NCBI GenBank assembly: GCA_903929655.1
Contig: CAIYVS010000257.1
Span: forward strand, 1 to 9,443
DNA: 9,443 nucleotides
Source: an uncultured Bacteroidota bacterium
GTDB lineage: Bacteria; Bacteroidota; Bacteroidia; Chitinophagales; Chitinophagaceae
Reading direction: 5' to 3'
Part shown: positions 1 through 7,122 of the stretch, one piece after another
Position numbering within the stretch: the stretch's first letter is position 1
Layout: the number at the start of each line of letters is the position of its first letter
Translations under genes and position numbers: made by a program
The notes under the pieces: model-generated
The model's input: the letters and a program-made list of their open reading frames with translations, nothing else
What the model was told of the DNA's origin: nothing
Databases searched by the model: none

Positions 1-2
1 AA

Positions 3-47
3 GCGTATTTTAAACAAATTGGTGTGGAATATCATTTGGGGAGTTAA
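3..47 (+). CDS. Possible C-terminal tail of an upstream gene (partial)
   Basis: The third frame is open from the window edge and ends at a TAA at 45-47, giving 14 residues that read AYFKQIGVEYHLGS. The residue mix looks like ordinary protein, but it is far too short to assign to a family. A competing open frame runs from base 1 to a TAA at 196-198 (65 codons), but it is rich in Trp and Cys and looks less natural. The rest of the stretch up to 237 is AT-rich and holds no recognisable promoter, RNA or terminator. Only the sequence left of the window can decide which frame is real. Confidence 0.25.
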   Translation, partial: AYFKQIGVEYHLGS

Positions 48-237
48 CGTATGTTTTTTATTGGTAAACGTTCCGGCAGACAGAAAAATGTGGGACTTTA
101 TGAGGCTTTTATTAAATACCTGCTGTCATTTATCTTACGGCTATGAAGATGGTGAAAGGATGGAATCAGAAAAAAATAGTGAGGCGAAGGAGTTTTAAAA
201 AAATGACGTCTAATACGCTATACAAAACATATATAAC

Positions 238-1920
238 ATGAAATATAGAGTAATATATATTTTATTTCTTATTTATTTAGCTGGAAAGGCAGAAGCGCAA
301 TACAACCAACTTACAATACCTGATACCATATCCGGTACGACATTTGACCTGACTGCCAGGGATACTTTTAAACAAATGATGAGCGGTAACCAAACCATTA
401 CGGCGGGAATAAACGGTAATTGGTGGGGACCAACGCTGATGTGGAATAAGGGAGATGTGGTGCATATTACCGTACACAACCAGTTGCAGGATACTACTAC
501 TATACATTGGCATGGGATGCACCTGCCTGCAATAATGGACGGCGGGCCGCACCAGACTATTCCACCTTATACAGATTGGTCGCCTTACTGGCAAATAAGC
601 AATAACGCGGGGCTTTATTGGTACCACCCGCATTTACATGAGGAGGCTTTGCACCAGGTAACAAGCGGCCTCGGCGGTTTAATAATTGTACGCGATTCGA
701 CAGAAAGTTCTTTACCGCTGCCCAGGACCTATGGTGTGGACGATATACCACTTGTGCTGACAGACAGGCGTTTTGATGGCTCTAACCAACTGGTAGATGC
801 GCCTTATGGGGATTCTATGCTGGTGAATGGCACAATGCGGGCTCAATATAATATTCCGGCGCAGGTGGTGAGGATGAGGATACTGAATGCGGCTACCGAA
901 CGTTCTTATAATATTGGTTTTAGTGATAACCGTACTTTTTATATTATTGCTACTGATGGCGGCCTTGTGGATGCGCCGATTGCTGTTACCCGCTTGCTGC
1001 TGTCGGTTGGGGAGCGCATAGAAATATTGGTAGACTGTTCCGGACAGCAGGGTACTTCCTTTGACATGAAATCTTATAACGCCAACTTGCCGCAGGGGAC
1101 ACCGGGCGATGAGCCGGTAAATTTTGCAGCCCCCTTTGGAAATGCTTTGGGCGATATAGATTTTAATATGCTGCACCTAAATGTTACTGCGGCTACTTCA
1201 AACCCAATAACGGCAATACCTACGAGCCTTGTAAGCAATTCTTTTTACAGCGCTTCTTCAGCACAGCTTACCCGTACTGTTACTATATCTGACAGTGCGA
1301 TTGCGCCACCCGGACCTACTTTTATGCTGAACCGCCGCTTTTTCGATTTGAACTATATAGATTATACTGTGCCTTTAGACCATACTGAAATCTGGGATAT
1401 AGTAAGCACCTCTACGTTCAGTCATCCCTTCCATATCCATGATGTGCAATTTTATATACTATCAAGAAACGGGGTTCCTGCACCGTCTTACGAACAGGGA
1501 TGGAAAGATGTAACCCTGATAAAAGGTGGAGAAGAAGTGAAGTTTATTGCTAAATTTTCTGATTATTCTGATTCACTGCATCCTTATATGTTTCATTGCC
1601 ATATTGCAGCACACGAAGACCTGGGCATGATGGGACAATTTGTGGTGGGCAGCAGTCCTGCAGGCTTGAGAAATGTCGTGAATAATAAAATGAAATTGTA
1701 TCCCAATCCCGGAACAGGTAAATTGTATTTTGAGATGAAGGACAATATTTCTATAGCCGAGGCTGTTATAATGAACCCCAACGGACAAGCGGTTTTGATG
1801 TCTAATCCTAATGCAGGCAAAGGGGTTTTAGATGTATCTTCACTGAGCAATGGTGTGTATTTCATAAAATTGCTTGATACTGAGGGGCAATCGTATATTA
1901 AATCATATTTGAAGGAGTAA
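238..1920 (+). CDS. Secreted three-domain multicopper oxidase (CueO/laccase-like) with T9SS sorting domain
   Basis: Multicopper oxidases take single electrons from a substrate at a type 1 copper and reduce O2 to water at a trinuclear copper cluster. All four copper-binding motifs are intact: HWHG (residues 90-93), WYHPHLH (128-134), HPFHIH (396-401) and HCHIAAHEDLGMM (453-465). Predicted type 1 ligands are H396, C454, H459 and M464; the last motif closely resembles that of CueO. Three cupredoxin domains fit roughly 25-155, 165-320 and 345-472. A signal peptide ends near AEA (18-20). Residues about 484-560 form a T9SS type A sorting domain (KLYPNP at 486-491), so the enzyme is probably exported across the outer membrane and released or anchored at the surface. 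No Met-rich insert like that of CueO was seen, so Cu(I), phenolic, bilirubin-like or Mn substrates all remain open. It is first in a group with two thiol-redox genes. No clear Shine-Dalgarno precedes the ATG; the AT-rich leader is normal for the phylum. Confidence 0.93.
   Translation: MKYRVIYILFLIYLAGKAEAQYNQLTIPDTISGTTFDLTARDTFKQMMSGNQTITAGINGNWWGPTLMWNKGDVVHITVHNQLQDTTTIHWHGMHLPAIMDGGPHQTIPPYTDWSPYWQISNNAGLYWYHPHLHEEALHQVTSGLGGLIIVRDSTESSLPLPRTYGVDDIPLVLTDRRFDGSNQLVDAPYGDSMLVNGTMRAQYNIPAQVVRMRILNAATERSYNIGFSDNRTFYIIATDGGLVDAPIAVTRLLLSVGERIEILVDCSGQQGTSFDMKSYNANLPQGTPGDEPVNFAAPFGNALGDIDFNMLHLNVTAATSNPITAIPTSLVSNSFYSASSAQLTRTVTISDSAIAPPGPTFMLNRRFFDLNYIDYTVPLDHTEIWDIVSTSTFSHPFHIHDVQFYILSRNGVPAPSYEQGWKDVTLIKGGEEVKFIAKFSDYSDSLHPYMFHCHIAAHEDLGMMGQFVVGSSPAGLRNVVNNKMKLYPNPGTGKLYFEMKDNISIAEAVIMNPNGQAVLMSNPNAGKGVLDVSSLSNGVYFIKLLDTEGQSYIKSYLKE
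1912..1917 (+). promoter_or_regulatory. Strong ribosome binding site AAGGAG for the TlpA-like gene
   Basis: AAGGAG lies inside the last codons of the multicopper oxidase gene, 6 nt before the ATG at 1924. Such a canonical Shine-Dalgarno is uncommon in Bacteroidota. It decides the start: an alternative ATG at 1948 has no comparable site. Confidence 0.6.
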
Positions 1921-1923
1921 ATA

Positions 1924-2439
1924 ATGTGTAAATCCGAAAATGTGCAAATGTGCAAATTCAGGTGTTTGATCGTAGCTGTATTAGTGGCAACAGCAGTGCC
2001 AAGCCATGCACAATCATTTTCTGTAATCAAGCTGCCTAAGTTATTGGAAATTATGGCGCCGCAGAATGACACTGCTTATGTTATTAATTTCTGGGCTACC
2101 TGGTGCGGGCCTTGTGTGAGTGAGTTTAAGAATTTCCAGAACCTGGCTGAAAAACACAAAAATGAAAAGGTAAAGGTGATTTTTATAAGTCTCGATTTTG
2201 AGAGAAATCATAAAAAAACCTTAATTCCTTTTATAAGGGAACGTCGAGTAAAAGAACCGGTATATTTGCTAGACGAACCTGATTATAATAGCTGGATAGA
2301 TAAGGTGGATAAGGATTGGGGAGGAGAATTGCCCGCAACGCTCTTTATAAACCAGGCTGCAGGCAAAAAACTTTTTTGGGCAAAACCGTTTACTTACAAA
2401 GAACTGGAAGAAACATTTAAACAATTTATCTCAAAATAA
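1924..2439 (+). CDS. TlpA/ResA-like periplasmic thioredoxin-fold protein
   Basis: The protein has 171 residues with one thioredoxin domain (about 35-170). The redox-active WCGPC motif is at 60-64 inside NFWATWCGPC, and the cis-proline is at 137 (ELPATLF). This fits the TlpA/ResA group of membrane-side thiol reductases that keep cysteines of exported proteins or metal sites reduced. The N-terminus contains a hydrophobic stretch (about 14-26) ending in SHAQ, so a cleaved signal peptide and periplasmic location are likely. The start at 1924 is 3 nt after the oxidase stop and is backed by AAGGAG. A start at Met9 (1948) would give a more compact signal peptide. It may service cysteine or copper chemistry of its neighbours, but that is inference from position. 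Confidence 0.88.
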   Translation: MCKSENVQMCKFRCLIVAVLVATAVPSHAQSFSVIKLPKLLEIMAPQNDTAYVINFWATWCGPCVSEFKNFQNLAEKHKNEKVKVIFISLDFERNHKKTLIPFIRERRVKEPVYLLDEPDYNSWIDKVDKDWGGELPATLFINQAAGKKLFWAKPFTYKELEETFKQFISK

Positions 2440-2445
2440 AAAAGC

Positions 2446-3075
2446 ATGAAATCTTTATCAAAAATTGCGGTGATCGTAATTGCGGTGATCACACTTTCAT
2501 TGCAAAGCTTTACACCTGCCGCCTCCACTTATAAAATTGGTGATACTGTTGCAGATTTTAATTTGAAAAATGTAAACGGGAAAATGGTATCGCTTAACGA
2601 TTACAGAAGCAGTAAGGGAGTAATTGTGGTGTTTACTTGTAATCATTGTCCTTTTGCGAAGAAATACCAGGACAGGATCAATGCACTTAACAAAGTGTAT
2701 GGAGCGAAAGGTTTCCCGGTTGTGGCAATAAGCGCTAATGACCCTGACGCTATACCTGAAGATTCTTACGAGAATATGAAAGTTCGCGCTAAGGAACAAC
2801 ATTATTCCTTCCCATATTTAATAGATGAAACGCAAACTACTGCCAGAGTTTTTGGCGCTACAAGGACCCCACATGCTTTTGTGTTGCTAAATCAACCGGG
2901 AACCGGGAATTTTATTTTAAAATATACCGGAGCAATAGATGATAATTGCGACCAACCGGAAAACGTAAAAAATAAATACGTTGAAAATGCTGTTAATGCC
3001 CTGCTGGAAGGCAAACCTGTAACCATTGCAGAAACCAAGTCTATTGGCTGCGGAATAAAGTGGAAGAATAAATAG
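2446..3075 (+). CDS. Peroxiredoxin-like 1 family thioredoxin-fold protein with CNHC motif
   Basis: The protein has 209 residues: an N-terminal signal peptide (about 1-26, no lipobox) and an AhpC/TSA-like thioredoxin fold at about 29-190. The CxxC motif reads FTCNHCPFAKKY, with cysteines 65 and 68, and the cis-proline follows Thr141. The CNHCPF(A)KxY pattern and a C-terminal SIGCGIKWK segment (199-207, with Cys202) are hallmarks I associate with the 'PRX-like 1' family, whose members are mostly uncharacterised. True typical peroxiredoxins have a single peroxidatic Cys in PxxxTxxC; that motif is absent, so disulfide or thiol chemistry is a safer guess than peroxidase. The gene begins 6 nt after the TlpA-like stop and closes the + strand group. 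It converges on the receptor gene with only 13 nt between stops. Confidence 0.85.
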   Translation: MKSLSKIAVIVIAVITLSLQSFTPAASTYKIGDTVADFNLKNVNGKMVSLNDYRSSKGVIVVFTCNHCPFAKKYQDRINALNKVYGAKGFPVVAISANDPDAIPEDSYENMKVRAKEQHYSFPYLIDETQTTARVFGATRTPHAFVLLNQPGTGNFILKYTGAIDDNCDQPENVKNKYVENAVNALLEGKPVTIAETKSIGCGIKWKNK

Positions 3076-3088
3076 TCTGAACCTTGAT

Positions 3089-5065
3089 TTACTTGATTAA
3101 AGGATTATCGTGACTTATAATGCCGAGTTTTAGCCCTGCAAGCCAATTTATTCCCGGCATGGGGCGACCTGCGGCGAGTTGGTATTGGGTGTTCCAGATA
3201 TTGTTACACTGAACATTTAACTGGAGTGCGTATTTGCCTGCATGCATATTGTACATGAGTTGGAGATTGCCAATATTATAGGGTAAAAGGTAGAGAGACT
3301 CATCTGTAGTGTAGAAGCGGTAACCTGTGTAGGTGTGATTGTAATTCAAATACAGGTTAAGATAAGTAAAGCCCACATTTAATTGGCCGTTGTAACGGGG
3401 TGTATAGGGTATCTGTTTGCCTATGCTGCCGTCATTTGGTATATAGCTGTCGACTGTTGTGGCAATCGTATAGGAAGTATTGATGCCGAGGTGCAGTTTC
3501 CATTTATTGATATTGCAGCTAAGTTTGTTTTCAGTCTCAACTCCCCGGCTTTGCACAGTAGCTATATTATGAGGAGTAAAAACGGAACCACCAAACCAGA
3601 GTATCCAGTCCTGTATCTCACGGTTAAAAACTGAAAGGTCATGCTCCAAAGAAAAGTGAGCCCATTCCTTCATTTTTACACTATAACCTGCATCTTCATT
3701 CCAGCCTTTTTCGGGTTTGAGGTTGGGGTTACCACCGGGATTAAAGTACAATTCATCCAGGTTGGGCGCCCTGTAGGTGTATTGTGCATTAGCTCTTAAT
3801 ATGAGCCAATAAAAAAGCTCGTATGATGCATTGGCACCGGGGAGGAAAACGCCTGTATTATTTATTTGTTCCGACCTTGCATTCAATGCTGTAGTCAGTT
3901 TATGATTAAAATAACTGAAGGTAAATGCGGCGGCAAGTGCGGCTTTGGTTTGCTGTTTTGTTACTCCTGATACCTCCATCCAGCTTATTTGTACCGGGCT
4001 GAATAAAAGGAATTCGTTATGCTCATTGATTTTCCGGTTCCAACCCAGCTCTTGAAAATACTGATAGGTGACGTATTGTACATTCAATGAGTTTGTTCCA
4101 AAATAAATCAGGGGGTCTTTATAATCCAGGTCATCGCGTATCAATGATGTTTTTGCATACCAGTTATTTTTGGCTGTTTTCTTATCCCAGTTCAATAAAA
4201 ACCGCAATGAGCCGGTAGTGTAATTTTTAAGCGAAGATGCTTCGAATAAAGCAGGAGCGATCTCACGGTAGTATTGCTGATACCAGGCAGAGAAACCAAG
4301 TGTATTTTGATCATTTACTTTATATGCACTTTGCAATATGATACTTGCACCGTTTAATTTTGCATTGGTAGTTTTCTTTGTGGTTCCTGAATCTGTAGTA
4401 TAGGAATAGTTATTTAAGGCGCTTTGCCCAAAAGCATTTAATGAAATATACCATTTCTTATTGCTGAATAAGGTTTTCAGTCCGCCCATAGACTCTCCAA
4501 AACTGCCAGTGCCTGCAAATACGGAAAGGCTTTTTTTAGATTCAAATACCGGGACATCATTCTCTAATAATAAGGCCCCGCCTACATTGCCACTACCCCA
4601 CAGTGCAGATGAACTGCCATAGACAAGATTTACTTTGTCCATTAGCAGGACAGGGAGTAAAGATACATCTGCAATACCCAGGGCTGCATTTTGTATGGGA
4701 ACGCCGTTCCATAAGACCTGGGATTGCGCCGCTGAAGACCCGCGAAAATTGAGGGTAGCCAGGCTGTTGAATCCATAAGACCTTATAAATACAGGTGATT
4801 GTTCTGAAAGGAGGGATGCCAGCGACTGGTATTGATATTGCAGTTTGGTAATGCTATCTATTGCCTTTATCTTCTGGCCGGGTGAATACTCGTTGATGCG
4901 GACATCGTTTGATATTTGCTGTTTGTGCCTGCCACGTATTTTCACCTCCCGAAGTGTATCGGACATCTGAGCAAATGCATTTGAACAGAATTGAAACGTA
5001 AATACAAGGGCAAGGACGCAAAGACGCGACGTTTGTATTAAAGTATGTAGCTTGCCGTTATACAT
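3089..5065 (-). CDS. btuB: BtuB-like TonB-dependent outer-membrane receptor (cobalamin uptake)
   Basis: This is a 22-strand-type TonB-dependent receptor of 658 residues, close to the length of BtuB and without the long N-terminal extension of SusC proteins. A signal peptide ends near NAFAQ (about 29-33). It is followed by a possible TonB box, DTLREVKI. The plug domain (about 75-170) carries FRGSSAAQSQVLWNGVPIQN and the YGSSSALWGSGNVGGALLLE segment. The barrel contains the classic PNLDELYFNPGGNPNLKPE loop and ends with GRPMPGINWLAGLKLGI plus a short polar tail. The specificity for B12 is inferred from the cobalamin riboswitch heading the operon and from the adjacent BtuG-like lipoprotein. The ATG at 5063-5065 lies 2 nt after the preceding stop; an in-frame TTG at 5069-5071 overlapping that stop is less likely. 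It is the last gene of the operon. Confidence 0.88.
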   Translation of the reverse strand: MYNGKLHTLIQTSRLCVLALVFTFQFCSNAFAQMSDTLREVKIRGRHKQQISNDVRINEYSPGQKIKAIDSITKLQYQYQSLASLLSEQSPVFIRSYGFNSLATLNFRGSSAAQSQVLWNGVPIQNAALGIADVSLLPVLLMDKVNLVYGSSSALWGSGNVGGALLLENDVPVFESKKSLSVFAGTGSFGESMGGLKTLFSNKKWYISLNAFGQSALNNYSYTTDSGTTKKTTNAKLNGASIILQSAYKVNDQNTLGFSAWYQQYYREIAPALFEASSLKNYTTGSLRFLLNWDKKTAKNNWYAKTSLIRDDLDYKDPLIYFGTNSLNVQYVTYQYFQELGWNRKINEHNEFLLFSPVQISWMEVSGVTKQQTKAALAAAFTFSYFNHKLTTALNARSEQINNTGVFLPGANASYELFYWLILRANAQYTYRAPNLDELYFNPGGNPNLKPEKGWNEDAGYSVKMKEWAHFSLEHDLSVFNREIQDWILWFGGSVFTPHNIATVQSRGVETENKLSCNINKWKLHLGINTSYTIATTVDSYIPNDGSIGKQIPYTPRYNGQLNVGFTYLNLYLNYNHTYTGYRFYTTDESLYLLPYNIGNLQLMYNMHAGKYALQLNVQCNNIWNTQYQLAAGRPMPGINWLAGLKLGIISHDNPLIK

Positions 5066-5067
5066 TA

Positions 5068-6147
5068 TCAATCAAAATAAAAATGGCCAGGGCCTACGCC
5101 TGTGTTAAATTGTTTTATTAACGTTCCATCTGCCTTATAAACATAGATCGTACCTTTTTGAGAAAAGCCTTTGGGGTCGCCAACGTATATATTGCCGGTT
5201 TGTGGGTCTATACCTAATGCCCAGAAGTACTGGAATGGAGCGGCAGGTATAAAGGCTTGCGAGGGCAAGTTTGCATCGTTTATGCCCATCCGGAAGATGC
5301 CATTGTAATTGATGCTTCCGTTAAAATCTGCCTCAATAAAATACAAGGTATCTTTTGTTTTATTAAATGTGGGCTTTACCGGGTTGGCCTGTGCAGGGAA
5401 TGAATAGGATCGTAAGACCTGTTTTGTATCCGGATCCATGCGGGTTAAGAATGCATTTTTGCCATCAGGCGCATTTCCGGAAAGTATCCAAAGTTTTTGT
5501 TCTTTATCTATCAGTATTTCCTGGGCTGCGTAGCCTTTTACTGTGTCAGATTGTGTGAGGTCATTTGTGCTAATGTTGAGTTCGTAAATATTTTTCGTAC
5601 TGGTATCCCAGGAACAGGTAAAAACAGTATTGTTGTACAACAGCATATTTTCAGGGTTTTGGGTTGGCAGGCTTATAGAATCGGTAAGCAATAATGACTG
5701 AGGGTTGATAACATAAACTTTATTGCTATAGAGGGAGGAAACATACGCCTCTGTACTGCTTAAAGATAGTATATAGCGTGGTTGCGGAATGGCTATATTG
5801 CCTGTAAGTTTCCAGGTACTGTCATTTATTACAGCTATTTTATTTGAATTGTTTATACAGAGAAAGAGGTTGCTGCCTATATGTACCATACTTTGGAAAA
5901 CATCGCCCATAACGTCGTTATTTGCTGCCATATAGAGGTCTGCATAAACGCTGTCATTTGATGGCGTAAATAAACCAAGAGATGCATTGCCATTACCGTA
6001 CTGTCCTTCGCATATGATGTACACATTGCCCTTACCAGGATTTTGCGGGAGCGTAATAAGCGGGTTTGCAGGCTGGTCTTTTATGCAAGCAGCAAGAAAA
6101 ATAAAGAACCCAATAAGCCTCAGAGCTTTGTAATTTTTTCCACCCAT
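5068..6147 (-). CDS. BtuG-like surface lipoprotein, YncE/DUF5074-type beta-propeller
   Basis: The protein has 359 residues and a clear lipobox, LAAC (18-21), so it is lipidated on Cys21. The residues after Cys (IKDQ) are charged in a way that recalls lipoprotein surface-export signals of Bacteroidota. The mature part is built of repeated short beta-blade units, for example VYIICEGQYGNGNASLGLF (42-60), NKVYVINP (142-149), GIDPQTGNIYVGDP (312-325) and a final GVGPGHFYFD. These fit a seven-bladed YncE/DUF5074 propeller. In gut Bacteroides, BtuG proteins of this type sit on BtuB and bind B12 with extreme affinity; position between a B12 riboswitch and a BtuB-like gene points to the same role here. 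The start overlaps the previous gene by 28 nt and the stop is 2 nt before the receptor ATG. A different ligand is possible if the riboswitch regulates a cobamide- or cobalt-related variant. Confidence 0.82.
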   Translation of the reverse strand: MGGKNYKALRLIGFFIFLAACIKDQPANPLITLPQNPGKGNVYIICEGQYGNGNASLGLFTPSNDSVYADLYMAANNDVMGDVFQSMVHIGSNLFLCINNSNKIAVINDSTWKLTGNIAIPQPRYILSLSSTEAYVSSLYSNKVYVINPQSLLLTDSISLPTQNPENMLLYNNTVFTCSWDTSTKNIYELNISTNDLTQSDTVKGYAAQEILIDKEQKLWILSGNAPDGKNAFLTRMDPDTKQVLRSYSFPAQANPVKPTFNKTKDTLYFIEADFNGSINYNGIFRMGINDANLPSQAFIPAAPFQYFWALGIDPQTGNIYVGDPKGFSQKGTIYVYKADGTLIKQFNTGVGPGHFYFD

Positions 6148-7118
6148 TTAGAACCTTTGGTATCTTTTAAAATGAGATAGTAAATACCTGCCGGAAAATT
6201 GCCGACAGGTATTTCATTTATTTTTTCGTTCAGTGTTTGCTGTAGTAATATTTTGCCTTGAATATCAGTAAGAACCGCAATTCTGTTTTGCGCATCATTT
6301 GATGAAACTATTATTTTGTCTGTAACGGGGTTTGGGTAAATACTTATACCCGCACTATTTGTGACAGATGGCAGGCCAGTAGTGATTTGGTGGATAACAC
6401 CTACTGCATCCAGATCAAAACCACATGATGGAAATGGTGTTGGGTATGGATCGTTGATCTTTCTGCCTGCCGAGTCGTAGGATGCATGGCCATTGATGGA
6501 ACCTATAACATCTATTATACGCACATAGGTTATGTTATTAATATCCAGGCCGGTAATACCGGATAGTTCCTGCAGATCGAAAGGGGTGCCGTAACCGCCT
6601 ATATACTTGCCTGCCAGGTTATTGATATTTCTTGCATCCAGGTAATTGGCATTGCCTATTTGTGATGTATCCTGTGTAAGTGAGGTGGCGGGGAAACGGA
6701 AATAGTTGATGCCATCTGAACTTACTTCTACAAAACCCAATTCAAGATAGGCCAGGTTAGGATCGGAAACATCAAGAAAACCATTTTCAAATACTGCAAA
6801 ATCTGCTCCAGGGCCATTATAGATCGGGCTACTGAAAGCGAGTTCAGCTACCCCACTATCGCCAAGGCTTAAGATGCTGCCATCTGCCGGGCCTATTGCG
6901 TTAGCACTGTCTCCGGCCGTGGCGTAACCCAGGGATGGCTGTGCTATATCCAGAAAACCCCTTTGCACACTACAATGAGCGGCCCAGCCAGTAAACAAAG
7001 CGCTGGATGCACTGATTGCAGTGCTGCCGCTTTGTCCCGCCTGCGGTGGATATTGCGCTTTCACTTCAAATGAAAGTAAAAAGTGAAAAGTAAAAAGTAA
7101 AAATAAAATACGGTTCAC
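6120..7118 (-). CDS. Uncharacterised secreted cell-surface protein with T9SS sorting domain, in B12 operon
   Basis: The protein has 332 residues with a signal peptide ending at KAQ (20-22) and a T9SS type A sorting domain at about 256-332 (ISIYPNP at 258-264). The body (about 30-245) is one domain with conserved-looking segments GPADGSILSLGDSG (77-90), DFAVFENGF (106-114), ELGFVEVSSDG (126-136), LAGKYIGGYGTPFDL (168-182) and GFDLDAVGV (233-241). I recognise this as a recurrent but functionally undescribed surface-protein family and cannot name its fold. The start is GTG at 7116-7118, 4 nt after the preceding stop; no in-frame ATG lies between them. Its hydrophobic leader is encoded by a heptanucleotide repeat. 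By context it is a candidate extracellular B12-binding or B12-presenting component; this is inference. Confidence 0.8.
   Translation of the reverse strand: MNRILFLLFTFHFLLSFEVKAQYPPQAGQSGSTAISASSALFTGWAAHCSVQRGFLDIAQPSLGYATAGDSANAIGPADGSILSLGDSGVAELAFSSPIYNGPGADFAVFENGFLDVSDPNLAYLELGFVEVSSDGINYFRFPATSLTQDTSQIGNANYLDARNINNLAGKYIGGYGTPFDLQELSGITGLDINNITYVRIIDVIGSINGHASYDSAGRKINDPYPTPFPSCGFDLDAVGVIHQITTGLPSVTNSAGISIYPNPVTDKIIVSSNDAQNRIAVLTDIQGKILLQQTLNEKINEIPVGNFPAGIYYLILKDTKGSKWVEKITKL
7074..7101 (-). repeat. Heptanucleotide tandem repeat (4 copies) in a signal-peptide coding region
   Basis: On the + strand the unit is aagtaaa, seen as aagtaaa, aagtgaa, aagtaaa, aagtaaa, followed by a degenerate aataaaa at 7102-7108. 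On the coding strand it spells TTTACTT units covering codons 6-15 of the downstream T9SS protein. Seven is not a multiple of three, so gain or loss of one unit shifts the frame right after the start codon. Confidence 0.75.
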
Positions 7119-7122
7119 TATG

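Noticed and set aside
1..198. A 65-codon open frame in frame 1 ending at 196-198
   Set aside because: It is Trp- and Cys-rich, resembles no family I know, and competes with a more natural-looking gene tail in frame 3. It cannot be settled without the left flank.
273..1788. Several open frames of 64-159 codons on the - strand opposite the multicopper oxidase
   Set aside because: The + strand protein has all four copper motifs and a sorting domain. The antisense frames overlap each other and have no recognisable domain or plausible start.
3076..3088. A shared bidirectional terminator between the converging genes
   Set aside because: The 13-nt gap and adjacent bases show no stable inverted repeat with a T-run; only a loose CCTT/AAGG match was seen.
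3383..3634. An 83-codon + strand frame inside the receptor gene
   Set aside because: It lies antisense to barrel strands of a clear TonB-dependent receptor and shows no family features.
5066..5071. TTG start two codons upstream of the receptor ATG
   Set aside because: TTG starts are rare in this phylum, and the ATG sits just after the previous stop, ahead of a normal signal peptide.
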